This document shows, piece after piece, positions 43,601-52,301 of a DNA stretch of 64,000 bases. Positions within the stretch are counted from its first letter, which is position 1. Each line of letters starts with the position of its first letter. Source of the stretch: Ruminococcus_G sp050944435 (lineage in GTDB: Bacteria; Bacillota; Clostridia; Lachnospirales; Lachnospiraceae). A model generated the notes under the pieces. That model did not search any database, was not told the DNA's origin, and saw nothing but the letters and a program-made list of their open reading frames with translations. Made by a program: the position numbers and the translations under genes. The stretch is from contig JBMNRB010000007.1 of assembly GCA_050944435.1 (NCBI GenBank), positions 62,001 through 126,000 of the forward strand, in the 5' to 3' direction.

Positions 43601-44821
43601 TTAGAAAAACCGATAGGCGCGAATGATACTTCCTCTTTTCATCGGCGGACTTCCGGCCTCTATTTCTCCAAGAATTTCACAATCCCGCATAGGATTAAGC
43701 ATTCCATTTCCCTGCTTCTTTGCAAATCGAATCCAGGCTTCTCCCTCTATAATTTCCAGCGTTCCCGGAAGAAACCGCCTGGAAGGACTTTTCTTTGGAA
43801 AATCTTCCATCATACGCACTTGAATTTCTTCTGTGCGATACTCTTTTCTCCCGGACATTTTCCGGATCAGCGGTCTGCCCAGCATAAAAAGAGAAACCGC
43901 TGCCGCCGAAGGATTTCCTGACAGGGCAAGAATGGGTTTTCCTTCCCAGACAGCGCCCACAAAAGCCATCCCCGGCTTCATCTTTACCTTCCAGAATAAA
44001 ATATCCGCCTTCAGAATCTTAAGCGCCTCCAGCACCATATCATAATCTCCCACCGATACGCCGCCGGTGGTAATCATCAGATCATGGCCTGCCAGCCCTT
44101 CCTTTATCTTCCCCGCTATTTGTTCCGCCCGGTCTTTCTCTATTCCCAGCACAGAAGTTTTTACCTGCCACCGTTGAAGATAGGAGGCAATCATATAAAT
44201 ACTGCTGTTCCTGATCTTTCCCGGTTTCAGTTTTTCGCCTATGGGAATCAATTCATCCCCCGTACTCAAAAGGGCGGCAGTCAGAGGACGGTAGACCGAA
44301 ACCTTCTCGTATCCCAGGCCGGCCATAAGGCCCACCAGCGCTGGAGAAAGCTGTCTTCCCTTTTCTACCACCAGCTCTCCCTCTTTAACGTCTTCACCGG
44401 CCAGCACAATGTTGCTTCCCTCCCGGCAGGGGGCAAAGATGGAAACTGCAGTATCGGTAAACTGTGTGTCTTCGTACTTCACAATGGCCGTAGCGCCTGA
44501 AGGCACAGGCGCTCCGGTCAATATCTTTACGGCCTGCCCCGGGTTCAGTTCATGAACCGGAGCATAACCCGCCGGCACTTCTTCTATGACAGAAAGAGTC
44601 ACCGGATTTTCTTTTGAGGCACAAACGGTATCTGCCGCAATTAACGCGTAGCCATCGTATGGAGATCGGTCAAAGGGAGGGATACTTTCCCTGGAAATAA
44701 TATCTTCCGCCAGCACCCGGCCGTCTGCTTCTGCAACCGGAACTTTTTCTGTGTCCATCTTCCGTCCCTGCTGCAGGAGCAGATTAAGTCCCTCTTCCAG
44801 CTCTACCCGTTCCGGATACAT
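43601..44821 (-). CDS. moeA: Molybdopterin molybdenumtransferase
   Basis: MoeA inserts molybdate (or tungstate) into adenylylated molybdopterin. The ATG at 44821 (MYPERVELEEGLNLLLQQGR) follows GGGGAG and gives 406 residues. Conserved blocks include ISRESIPPFDRSPYDGYAL, KILTGAPVPSGATAIVKYED, the MoaB/Mog-like TTGGVSVGDYDMVLEAL, and ALSGNPSAAAVSLFML. It is directly downstream of fdhA, in keeping with cofactor supply to formate dehydrogenase. Confidence 0.95.
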   Translation of the reverse strand: MYPERVELEEGLNLLLQQGRKMDTEKVPVAEADGRVLAEDIISRESIPPFDRSPYDGYALIAADTVCASKENPVTLSVIEEVPAGYAPVHELNPGQAVKILTGAPVPSGATAIVKYEDTQFTDTAVSIFAPCREGSNIVLAGEDVKEGELVVEKGRQLSPALVGLMAGLGYEKVSVYRPLTAALLSTGDELIPIGEKLKPGKIRNSSIYMIASYLQRWQVKTSVLGIEKDRAEQIAGKIKEGLAGHDLMITTGGVSVGDYDMVLEALKILKADILFWKVKMKPGMAFVGAVWEGKPILALSGNPSAAAVSLFMLGRPLIRKMSGRKEYRTEEIQVRMMEDFPKKSPSRRFLPGTLEIIEGEAWIRFAKKQGNGMLNPMRDCEILGEIEAGSPPMKRGSIIRAYRFF

Positions 44822-44840
44822 TCTTCTTCTCCCCTTTCCG

Positions 44841-47537
44841 TCATGCTTTTTCAATTTTTACCGCACATACTTTATATTCCGGTATCCTTGCATATTTGTC
44901 AAGGGCCGCATTGGTCAGCCAGTTGGCGTTTCCATCCGGGAAATGGAAAGGCATCCAGGATTCTCCCTGGGATACTTTTCTTCCCACACGGGCGGTAGAT
45001 ACGATCTGACCGCGGCGGGAGGAGACCTTTACTTTGTCCCCGGTTTTTACCCCAATGGCATCTGCATCTTTGTAATTCATTTCAATAAACGATTTTCCCT
45101 CGATTTCCATCAGCCCCGGCGTCTTTCCTGTCATGGCTCTCGTCGTATAATGATACAGAATACGCCCGGTCATAAGGATAATGGGATATTCTTCATCAGG
45201 AAGCTCCGCGGAAGGAACGTATTCTGCAGGATAGAACCATCCCAGTCCTCTGGTGAACTTACCCACATGCAGAATCGGCGTTCCCGGATGATCTTTTGTG
45301 GGGCAGGGCCACTGCAGCGTTTCCCCTGCATCCAGTCTGGCATGGCTGATACCGCCGAAACTTGGCGTCACAGAGGCGATCTCATCCATAATCTGCGCCG
45401 GAGTCAGGTAAGGCTGGGGATATCCCATCCGATTCATAATATCAATAAAAATATCCGTATCCGGTCTTGCTTCTCCCGGTATTGTCACCGCCTTGCGCAC
45501 CCGCTGTACCCTGCGCTCCGTGTTGCTGAATGTACCTTCTTTCTCTGCGTAGCTGACGCCCGGCAGAATAACATCGGCGTACTGTGCCGTTTCTGTCATG
45601 AAAAGCTCATTCATCACCACAAAATCCAGAGATTCCAGCGCTTTGATGATGTGGGCGGTATCCGGGTCGGTCACGATAGGATCTTCTCCGAAAATATACA
45701 GTCCCTTTACCTCTCCCCGGATAGCCGCCGGCCATACGTCCGTTGCATGCATACCCGGATTGGGATTCAATTTCTTGCCCCAGGCCTTTTCAAACTTGGC
45801 AATCACATCGGGATTGGTCACCTTCTGATAACCGGGGAAATCTCCCGGCAGAGCCCCCATATCGCAGGCGCCCTGTACGTTATTCTGACCGCGCAGAGGA
45901 TTGACGCCGCATCCCTCTCTTCCCAGTTTACCCACCAGCATGGCCATGTTGGACATGGACATAACGCCTTCCGTGCCGGTGGAATGCTCAGTCACACCCA
46001 GGCAGTAAATAATGGGGGCTTTGTCTGCTTTCGCATACATAACAGCGGCTTTGCGCAGATCATCCGGATCAATATGGCAGATTTCACCTACCTTCTCCGG
46101 CGTGTAATCCTTGACGATTTCCTTTATCTTTTCATAGCCTTCTGTCCTCTCTTCGATGAACTTCATATCCTGAAGGCCTTCTTCGATAATTACATGCATC
46201 ATGCCGTTGGCAAAAGCCACATTGGTTCCCGGTCGGAGTTTCAGATGAATATCTGCATGCTTCGCCAAATCAATATCTCTCGGGTCTACCACGATTATCT
46301 TGCATCCCCGCTGCACCGCCTGACGGATCTGCATGCCCACCACCGGATGGGCTTCCTCCGGATTGGAACCTACCAGCATAATCACATCAGGTTTCTGAGT
46401 GATATCGGCAATGGGATTGGTCATGGCTCCGGAACCCAGCGTCATAGACAGTCCGGATACAGACGCGGAATGACAGACGCGGGCACAGTTATCTACGTTG
46501 TTGGTCTCAAATGCGCAGCGAACCAGCTTCTGCATCATATAAATATCTTCGTTGGGCGAACGGGAGCAGGCAAATCCCGCCAGTGCGTCCGGTCCGTATT
46601 TTTTCTTGATTTCCAGGAACCTGGATGCAACCAGATCCAGCGCTTCATCCCAGGAGGCCCGTTCAAATTCTCCGGTTTCTTTATTTTTAATCAATGGATG
46701 GGTCAGTCTCTCCGGTGAATGGACAAAATCAAAAGAACCGGAACGGCCTTTTACGCAGAGCAGTCCCCGGTTGGAAGGACCGTCGGCGGCTTCTGTATCC
46801 ACAATTTTTCCGTCTTTTACAATGAGATAATACTGACATCCCGTAGCACAGTGGGGACATGTGGTAAGCACTTTCTTTTCCACCTGCCATGGGCGATAAT
46901 TCTTTCTGCGTTTTGAACTTAATGCTCCGGTGGGACATGCCGCTACACAGTTTCCGCAAGACTCGCAGGAGCTTTCACGCAGGGGCACGCCAAAGGGCGT
47001 GGAAATCACAGAATTAAATCCTCTCTCCGCTGTATCGATCGCTCCTCTTCCCACAATCTTATTGCACGTATTAACGCACCGGTGGCACAAAATACACAGA
47101 TTGGGATCATAAGTAAAGAACGGATTGGAATCATCTATGGGAAATTCAGTCATTTCTCCTTCATAACTGGTTTTTTCCACTCCGTATTCATAGCAGTAAT
47201 CCTGCAGTTTACATGAACCGTTTCCCGCACAGGAAAAACAGTCCGTCTTATGATTGGAAAGCAGAAGGTCCAGCACGCCTTTTCTGGATGCAATAACCTT
47301 TTCACTTTTTGTCTGTATCACGTCGCCTTCCGAAACGTGAGCGGAACAGGCCGTATCCAGTTTGCTCCAGCCACGGTTTTCAATTTCCACCATGCACATA
47401 CGGCAGGAACCATCCGGCATCAGACCTTTAATATAACACAACGTAGGAATCTTAATGCCGACTGATTCGGCTGCCTGAAGAATTGTAGTCCCTTTTTCTA
47501 CCTCCACAGGGATTCCATCGATGACTGCATGAATCAT
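44841..47537 (-). CDS. fdhA: Formate dehydrogenase, catalytic subunit (Cys type)
   Basis: This molybdenum or tungsten enzyme interconverts CO2 and formate, the first step of the methyl branch. The 898-residue product has in order: an N-terminal [2Fe-2S] ferredoxin domain (CYIKGLMPDGSCRMCMVEIE), a His-Cys cluster (HKTDCFSCAGNGSC), two [4Fe-4S] sites (CILCHRCVNTC and CESCGNCVAACP), a further [4Fe-4S] site before the molybdopterin domains (CPHCATGCQYY) and the C-terminal molydop-binding domain. The active-site residue is cysteine (NCARVCHSASVSG), not selenocysteine, since no in-frame TGA is present. The N-terminal iron-sulfur string matches the NAD-linked type that works with NuoE/NuoF-like subunits, encoded immediately upstream in the same direction. 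Confidence 0.93.
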   Translation of the reverse strand: MIHAVIDGIPVEVEKGTTILQAAESVGIKIPTLCYIKGLMPDGSCRMCMVEIENRGWSKLDTACSAHVSEGDVIQTKSEKVIASRKGVLDLLLSNHKTDCFSCAGNGSCKLQDYCYEYGVEKTSYEGEMTEFPIDDSNPFFTYDPNLCILCHRCVNTCNKIVGRGAIDTAERGFNSVISTPFGVPLRESSCESCGNCVAACPTGALSSKRRKNYRPWQVEKKVLTTCPHCATGCQYYLIVKDGKIVDTEAADGPSNRGLLCVKGRSGSFDFVHSPERLTHPLIKNKETGEFERASWDEALDLVASRFLEIKKKYGPDALAGFACSRSPNEDIYMMQKLVRCAFETNNVDNCARVCHSASVSGLSMTLGSGAMTNPIADITQKPDVIMLVGSNPEEAHPVVGMQIRQAVQRGCKIIVVDPRDIDLAKHADIHLKLRPGTNVAFANGMMHVIIEEGLQDMKFIEERTEGYEKIKEIVKDYTPEKVGEICHIDPDDLRKAAVMYAKADKAPIIYCLGVTEHSTGTEGVMSMSNMAMLVGKLGREGCGVNPLRGQNNVQGACDMGALPGDFPGYQKVTNPDVIAKFEKAWGKKLNPNPGMHATDVWPAAIRGEVKGLYIFGEDPIVTDPDTAHIIKALESLDFVVMNELFMTETAQYADVILPGVSYAEKEGTFSNTERRVQRVRKAVTIPGEARPDTDIFIDIMNRMGYPQPYLTPAQIMDEIASVTPSFGGISHARLDAGETLQWPCPTKDHPGTPILHVGKFTRGLGWFYPAEYVPSAELPDEEYPIILMTGRILYHYTTRAMTGKTPGLMEIEGKSFIEMNYKDADAIGVKTGDKVKVSSRRGQIVSTARVGRKVSQGESWMPFHFPDGNANWLTNAALDKYARIPEYKVCAVKIEKA

Positions 47538-47549
47538 AGTCTCTCCTCC

Positions 47550-49430
47550 TTACTCCACATACACTGCGCCGAAATTACATCCTTCCAGACAGGCGCCGCA
47601 GCGGATACATTTTGTCTGGTCAATCTGATGGGGCTGTTTTTTCTCGCCGGCAATCGCTCCCACCGGACATTCTCTGGCACATTTGGTACACCCTTTACAT
47701 TTCTCAGGATCAATCTGATACTGTTTTAATGCCTGACAGGTATGGGATTTGCATCGTTTGTCCACTATATGTTCCATATATTCGTCGCGGAAAGTTCTCA
47801 GCGTACTGATAACCGGCAGCGGAGCGCTCTTTCCAAGACCGCACAGAGAATTGGTTTTGACAAACTCTGCGATTTCTTCCAGCCGGTCCAGATCCTCCAC
47901 CTTTCCTTTTCCCGCCACGATCCGTTCCAGGATCTCCAGCATACGTTTCGTCCCGATACGGCAAGGAGTACATTTTCCACAGGATTCTCTCTGGGTAAAA
48001 CTCATAAAGAACCGCGCCACTTCCACCATACAGGTATGTTCATCCATGACAACCAGACCGCCGGAACCCACGATGGCATTATATTTTTTCACAGAATCGA
48101 AATCCAGTCCCACATCCAGGTGATCTTTCGTAAGGCATCCGCCGGAAGGCCCTCCAATCTGCACCGCTTTAAACTCAGCGCCGCCTTTCAGACCGCCGCC
48201 GATATCGTAGATAATCTCCCGGAGAGTCGTTCCCATGGGAACCTCAATCAACCCGGTATTTTCAATAGCTCCTGTGATGGAGAAGGTTTTCGTGCCGGGA
48301 CTCTTTTCAGAACCGATGGTCCGGAACCAGTCTGCCCCCTTCAGCACTATCTTCGGCACATTGGCATATGTCTCCACATTATTCAGCACCGTCGGCTTTG
48401 CCCAGAGGCCCTGATCTACCGTTCTGGGAGGCTTGGTCCTGGGCATTCCTCTGTTTCCTTCTATGGACGCCGTCAGCGCGCTTCCTTCGCCGCAGACAAA
48501 GGCGCCTGCACCTCTGTTGATATGAAGATGGAAAGTAAAATCAGTTCCCAGAATATTTTCTCCCAACAGTCCTGCCTTTTCCAATTCCCCAATGGCATAC
48601 CGCAGTCTTGCTACAGAAAGGGGGTACTCCGCACGCACATAAATATAACCGTTCTCAGATCCCACTGCGTATCCGGCAATGATCATCCCTTCCAGCAATT
48701 TATAGGGATCACCCTCCATGACCGAACCATCCATGAAAGCGCCCGGATCCCCTTCGTCTCCATTGCAGACCACATACCGCTCTTTTTCTTCCTGAGCCGC
48801 CACTTGTTTCCATTTTCTTCCTGTGGGGAAACCGCCGCCGCCTCTGCCGCGAAGGCCTGATTTATCAACTTCCTCTACCACTTCTTCCGGCTTCATCTCA
48901 AAAAGAGCCTTTTCCAGCGCTTTAAACCCGCCGGACGCCAGGTACTCACTGAGAGACTGGGCGTCGTACTTTCCGCAATTCTCCAGTACAATACGCGTCT
49001 GCTTCGCAATGAAAGGAATTTCTTCCGGATGACGGTATGTTTTTTCTCCCTGATGGTACAAAAGCCGCTCAATGACCTCATCCTTTTGAATGCTTTTCTC
49101 AATAATTTCCTCACAGTCATCCTGCTGCACTTTTATGTACTGAATCGTACTGTCTTTTTTCTGAATTCTTACAAGAGGTCCCAACTCACAAAAACCCTGG
49201 CAGCCGGTTTTCTTAATTCCCATATGAGCATCGCTGTCGTGGTGTGCAAATTCCAGAGAAACTCCCGGCATATCTTTCAAAAGCTCCTGAAACTTTTCGT
49301 AGATTTTCTCCGATCCGGAAGCCACGCAGCCGGTACCTGAACAGACAAGAATCCGGCAGTCATAGGATTCAATTTCCTTTACGGCTTCCTTCTGAACCTC
49401 TATCAAATCATTTCTATCTTTCAGAATCAT
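47550..49430 (-). CDS. nuoF: NuoF/HydB-like NADH-binding flavoprotein subunit
   Basis: The 626-residue subunit carries electrons between NAD(H) and iron-sulfur partners. An N-terminal thioredoxin-like [2Fe-2S] domain (VCSGTGCVASGSEKIYEKF) is followed by the FMN/NADH site (GLRGRGGGGFPTGRKWK), a [4Fe-4S] motif (ESCGKCTPCRIGTKRML) and two C-terminal ferredoxin clusters (CKGCTKCARECPVGAI and CIRCGACLEGCNFGAV). This domain order is that of HydB/HytB/NfnB-type subunits of electron-bifurcating enzymes. Here it lies between a NuoE-like gene and fdhA, so the natural complex is a formate dehydrogenase rather than a hydrogenase, but sharing between the two is possible. Confidence 0.92.
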   Translation of the reverse strand: MILKDRNDLIEVQKEAVKEIESYDCRILVCSGTGCVASGSEKIYEKFQELLKDMPGVSLEFAHHDSDAHMGIKKTGCQGFCELGPLVRIQKKDSTIQYIKVQQDDCEEIIEKSIQKDEVIERLLYHQGEKTYRHPEEIPFIAKQTRIVLENCGKYDAQSLSEYLASGGFKALEKALFEMKPEEVVEEVDKSGLRGRGGGGFPTGRKWKQVAAQEEKERYVVCNGDEGDPGAFMDGSVMEGDPYKLLEGMIIAGYAVGSENGYIYVRAEYPLSVARLRYAIGELEKAGLLGENILGTDFTFHLHINRGAGAFVCGEGSALTASIEGNRGMPRTKPPRTVDQGLWAKPTVLNNVETYANVPKIVLKGADWFRTIGSEKSPGTKTFSITGAIENTGLIEVPMGTTLREIIYDIGGGLKGGAEFKAVQIGGPSGGCLTKDHLDVGLDFDSVKKYNAIVGSGGLVVMDEHTCMVEVARFFMSFTQRESCGKCTPCRIGTKRMLEILERIVAGKGKVEDLDRLEEIAEFVKTNSLCGLGKSAPLPVISTLRTFRDEYMEHIVDKRCKSHTCQALKQYQIDPEKCKGCTKCARECPVGAIAGEKKQPHQIDQTKCIRCGACLEGCNFGAVYVE

Positions 49431-49906
49431 TTGCTATCACCTCTCAATTCGCGAACAACGGCAACGGCCTTTTCCGGCGTCATCTTGGGATATACTTCAT
49501 CGTTAATCGTCATGGTCGGCGCCAGGCCGCAGGCTCCAAGACAGGACACCGTCTCCACAGTGAAAAGCATATCGTCCGTCGTCTTTTTCTTTTTACTGAG
49601 TCCCAGCTCTTGATAAAGAGCTTCCAGGACAGGAATAGATTTTTTCACGTGGCAGGCGGTGCCGTCACAGACTTTAATAATATATTTTCCCTTTGGTTCA
49701 AAGGAAAAATTCTCATAAAAAGTAGCGACACTGTAAGCCTTTGCCTCTGTCACTCCAATCTGTCTGGCCACATAAGTCAGCAATTCTCCAGGCAGATATC
49801 GATATTCTGCCTGGATATCCTGCATAACGGGAATCAGAGAGCTGGCTTTCCTGCCGTACCGCTCAATAATTCCATCCGTCAAATCATAATAGGACTGATC
49901 CAGCAT
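49427..49906 (-). CDS. nuoE: NuoE/HydC-like [2Fe-2S] subunit
   Basis: The 159-residue thioredoxin-fold ferredoxin has the 2Fe-2S cysteines in VCDGTACHVKKS and SCLGACGLAPTMTIN. It usually pairs with a NuoF-like subunit. Its stop overlaps the nuoF-like start by four bases, which implies equimolar synthesis. It is 12 bases downstream of folD. Confidence 0.93.
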   Translation of the reverse strand: MLDQSYYDLTDGIIERYGRKASSLIPVMQDIQAEYRYLPGELLTYVARQIGVTEAKAYSVATFYENFSFEPKGKYIIKVCDGTACHVKKSIPVLEALYQELGLSKKKKTTDDMLFTVETVSCLGACGLAPTMTINDEVYPKMTPEKAVAVVRELRGDSK

Positions 49907-49918
49907 AATGTCTCCTCC

Positions 49919-50773
49919 TTACTTTCCGCATTTGCGCATGGCAGCTTCCACCACATGACCAACCAATACCGATGTAGTCACGCTGCCCACGCCGCCGGGA
50001 ACCGGCGTAATAGCCTCCACCACCGGTTCTGCCTTCTCATAATCAACATCTCCACAGAGTTTTCCTTCTTCATTCACATTGATGCCCACATCAATGACAA
50101 TCTGCCCCGGTGACAGATAGGAATCATCCACCACACCGGCCCGGCCGGCTGCCACAATCACAATATCCGCTTCCCGGACCACAGAAGGCATATCCTTTGT
50201 TCTGGTATGACATATGGTAACCGTAGCATTTTTTTTCAGCAGCATCATCGCCGCCGGTTTTCCCACTACCAGGCTGCGTCCCACTACAACGGCCTTTTTC
50301 CCTGTACAGTCGATTCCGTAATGATCCAGAATCTCCATGCATGCTTGGGGTGTACAGGGAGGAAATCCCTGAGGCGTACTGGTAAACACTCCAACCATGG
50401 AGCCATCGGTAATGCCGTCCACATCCTTTTCCGGCGCCAGCGCCTGAATTATCTCTTTTTCATTCAAATGTTTCGGCAGAGGACGGAAAATCAACACACC
50501 GTGAATATCCTCCCTTTCATTTACCTCACGGATAGTTTCCATCAGTTCCGCCTGGGATACGGATTCCGGAAGCAGAAATTTTTCATATTCCACTCCCAGA
50601 GTCTCGCACCTTTTTACTGCCCCCCGTTCGTAGGAGAGATCATCGGGACGTTCTCCTACTCTCACAATACCAAGAACAGGCGTAACGCCCTTTTCTTTCA
50701 ATTTATCAACATCACTTTTGATCCGCTCATTCAGCGCCGCTGTCACTTCTTTTCCCAGTAGTTGTCTGGCCAT
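49919..50773 (-). CDS. folD: Methylenetetrahydrofolate dehydrogenase / methenyltetrahydrofolate cyclohydrolase
   Basis: FolD oxidises methylene-THF and hydrolyses methenyl-THF; in acetogens it works in the reductive direction on the methyl branch. The 284-residue product has the catalytic lysine/tyrosine region (SYERGAVKRCETLGVEYE), VVVGRSLVVGKPAAMMLLKK and the C-terminal TPVPGGVGSVTTSVLVGHVV. NAD or NADP use cannot be told reliably by eye. A separate cyclohydrolase, FchA, is encoded just upstream. Confidence 0.96.
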   Translation of the reverse strand: MARQLLGKEVTAALNERIKSDVDKLKEKGVTPVLGIVRVGERPDDLSYERGAVKRCETLGVEYEKFLLPESVSQAELMETIREVNEREDIHGVLIFRPLPKHLNEKEIIQALAPEKDVDGITDGSMVGVFTSTPQGFPPCTPQACMEILDHYGIDCTGKKAVVVGRSLVVGKPAAMMLLKKNATVTICHTRTKDMPSVVREADIVIVAAGRAGVVDDSYLSPGQIVIDVGINVNEEGKLCGDVDYEKAEPVVEAITPVPGGVGSVTTSVLVGHVVEAAMRKCGK

Positions 50774-50788
50774 ACAATAACTCCTCCA

Positions 50789-51418
50789 TTATTTCAAACG
50801 ATTCAGCACTTCATTATAAACACGCTCCGCCTTTTTCGGATAGTAGTCCAGCATTGCATCGCATTTTGCATTCAGCTGCTCCGCATACTCCCTGTCTTTC
50901 ATCGCTTTCGTATTAATATACACATTCAGGCTGGCGCCTTTCAGTGCTGCCTTACAGAATTCAATTCCCACACCTGCATCGCTGATGGCCAGGGCAGAGC
51001 CTTTTCCGGCGAAATCTGCGATAATATCAATGGCCTCGCAGCAGGAAGCCATAATCTCCATAGGAACTGTACAGGCTTCTTTCAACGCGCTCTCCATCAC
51101 CCGCTCTTTTTCCGCCCTCTGCTCTTCCGTATCTTTAGGCATTCCATAGGCTTTGGATAAAGGTTCAAAGAATTCCGCATCTCTTTCCACCAGTCCAAGA
51201 AGCTGCTTCTGCATGATATCGCATCTGGCTTTCAATGCCCACATTTCTTCCTCTATGTCTATATACTTCTTTTTTCCCACTGTCAAAGACCCTACCATAT
51301 TTCCTAGGGCCGTTCCAATTGCCGCCACTAAAGCGGAAGCTCCGCCGCCGCCGGGTACTGCGGCTTTCGATGCCAGCACATCCACAAATTCATTGCACGG
51401 TAACGTAGATAATTCCAT
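50789..51418 (-). CDS. fchA: Methenyltetrahydrofolate cyclohydrolase (formiminotransferase-cyclodeaminase family)
   Basis: The ATG at 51418 (MELSTLPCNEFVDVLASKAA) follows AAGGAG and gives 209 residues. The family block VPGGGGASALVAAIGTALG comes next, and NVYINTKAMKDREYA near the end. In many acetogens FchA converts formyl-THF to methenyl-THF. It is the first gene of the folate/formate dehydrogenase operon and has a plausible promoter just upstream. Confidence 0.93.
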   Translation of the reverse strand: MELSTLPCNEFVDVLASKAAVPGGGGASALVAAIGTALGNMVGSLTVGKKKYIDIEEEMWALKARCDIMQKQLLGLVERDAEFFEPLSKAYGMPKDTEEQRAEKERVMESALKEACTVPMEIMASCCEAIDIIADFAGKGSALAISDAGVGIEFCKAALKGASLNVYINTKAMKDREYAEQLNAKCDAMLDYYPKKAERVYNEVLNRLK

Positions 51419-51452
51419 TTCAATACTCCTTTTTAATTGTTTTATCCATACA

Positions 51453-51481
51453 ATCATAATACGTTTGCGGGAAAATTTCCA
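51453..51481 (-). promoter_or_regulatory. Possible promoter of the fchA-folD-fdh operon
   Basis: On the minus strand TGGAAA (51476-51481) and TATGAT (51453-51458) are 17 bases apart, placing the start site about 28 bases before fchA. The surrounding 51480-51570 stretch is very AT-rich. Confidence 0.5.
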
Positions 51482-51571
51482 TTAGATTTTACTATTTTTT
51501 CATATATTTTTATAACATTCGTCAGATTTTTCTTTTTCCTATATTTTATAAATTTATATCAAAACATATGA

Positions 51572-51628
51572 TAAAAAGGACGCTGCAAGATTCAGTCATA
51601 CAAAGTATCACATGAATTTACAACGTCC
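51572..51628 (-). terminator. Terminator of the acs operon, after the DUF3786-like gene
   Basis: On the minus strand GGACGTTG pairs with CAGCGTCC (51621-51628 with 51578-51585) with an inner stem, followed by TTTTTATC. It closes the run of acs genes before the fchA promoter. Confidence 0.8.
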
Positions 51629-51638
51629 GTTTATATTT

Positions 51639-52286
51639 CTATTGCGCACTCAGCGCTTTTAATACGCCAATAGACACATCGCCAACGACAGCCATATCTT
51701 CTCCATGGAAGGCCGCTGAAAAATTGTCAGCAAAAAGAATCTGTGCTGACGGCGGAAACTCGTCGTCTCCCGTCCACAAAATAAACCGCAGACGGAGATT
51801 ATTCATGAATTCAAATTCATAACCGCAGTCTCCGTATTCCAGTCTGACCGCTCCCAATCGTTCCATAATATTCTGAAACTGATCCAGCTTATTGCCATAG
51901 CCATAAGCCAAGCGAAAAATACAGCGTCCCTGAAACTGCCGGAAGTATACCTCACCCCAGGGCATTTCCCGATAGGTAAGAAAATTTCCGGAAGCGGGCG
52001 CAGCCGTTCCCTCCAGAAGATAACGCAATACCAGTATTTTGGCATTAGCCGCATTTTCCAGAGGATAATAACGGATAACCTCTTCCTTTACCGCCGTGAT
52101 CTTATAATCCGGCCAGGAAATCTTATAGGTGCATCCCATCAGACGCAACGTAAACAGACCGTCCGTTTCATCATAGGGAATCTGAGTTCTTTCACTGATC
52201 GCAGCCGGATCCTCCTTCTGATATCGTTCTAAATAATATTCATAAGGAATCCGTTCTTTGCTGTCTTTATCATAATTAAATTCCAT
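51639..52286 (-). CDS. DUF3786-like protein of the acs cluster
   Basis: The 215-residue product (start MEFNYDKDSKERIPYEYYLE after GAGG) is soluble and lacks obvious metal clusters apart from isolated cysteines. Its pattern of aromatic and charged blocks (LFTLRLMGCTYKISWPDY; VLRYLLEGTAAPASGNFLTY; FADNFSAAFHGEDMAVVGDV) fits the DUF3786 family, which recurs beside corrinoid and acetyl-CoA synthase genes in acetogens. It is the last gene before the terminator, 15 bases after acsV. A role in corrinoid-protein assembly or reactivation is plausible but unproved. Confidence 0.65.
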   Translation of the reverse strand: MEFNYDKDSKERIPYEYYLERYQKEDPAAISERTQIPYDETDGLFTLRLMGCTYKISWPDYKITAVKEEVIRYYPLENAANAKILVLRYLLEGTAAPASGNFLTYREMPWGEVYFRQFQGRCIFRLAYGYGNKLDQFQNIMERLGAVRLEYGDCGYEFEFMNNLRLRFILWTGDDEFPPSAQILFADNFSAAFHGEDMAVVGDVSIGVLKALSAQ

Positions 52287-52301
52287 AGTCACCTCAAATG
52301 C

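Noticed and set aside
44751..46718. A 655-codon open frame on the plus strand opposite fdhA and moeA
   Set aside because: It spans the antisense of two well-supported genes, is rich in Arg, His and Cys without order, and shows no domain.
44841..47537. Formate dehydrogenase considered as a selenoprotein
   Set aside because: The frame is open throughout with a cysteine codon at the active-site position; no in-frame TGA or selenocysteine insertion hairpin was needed.
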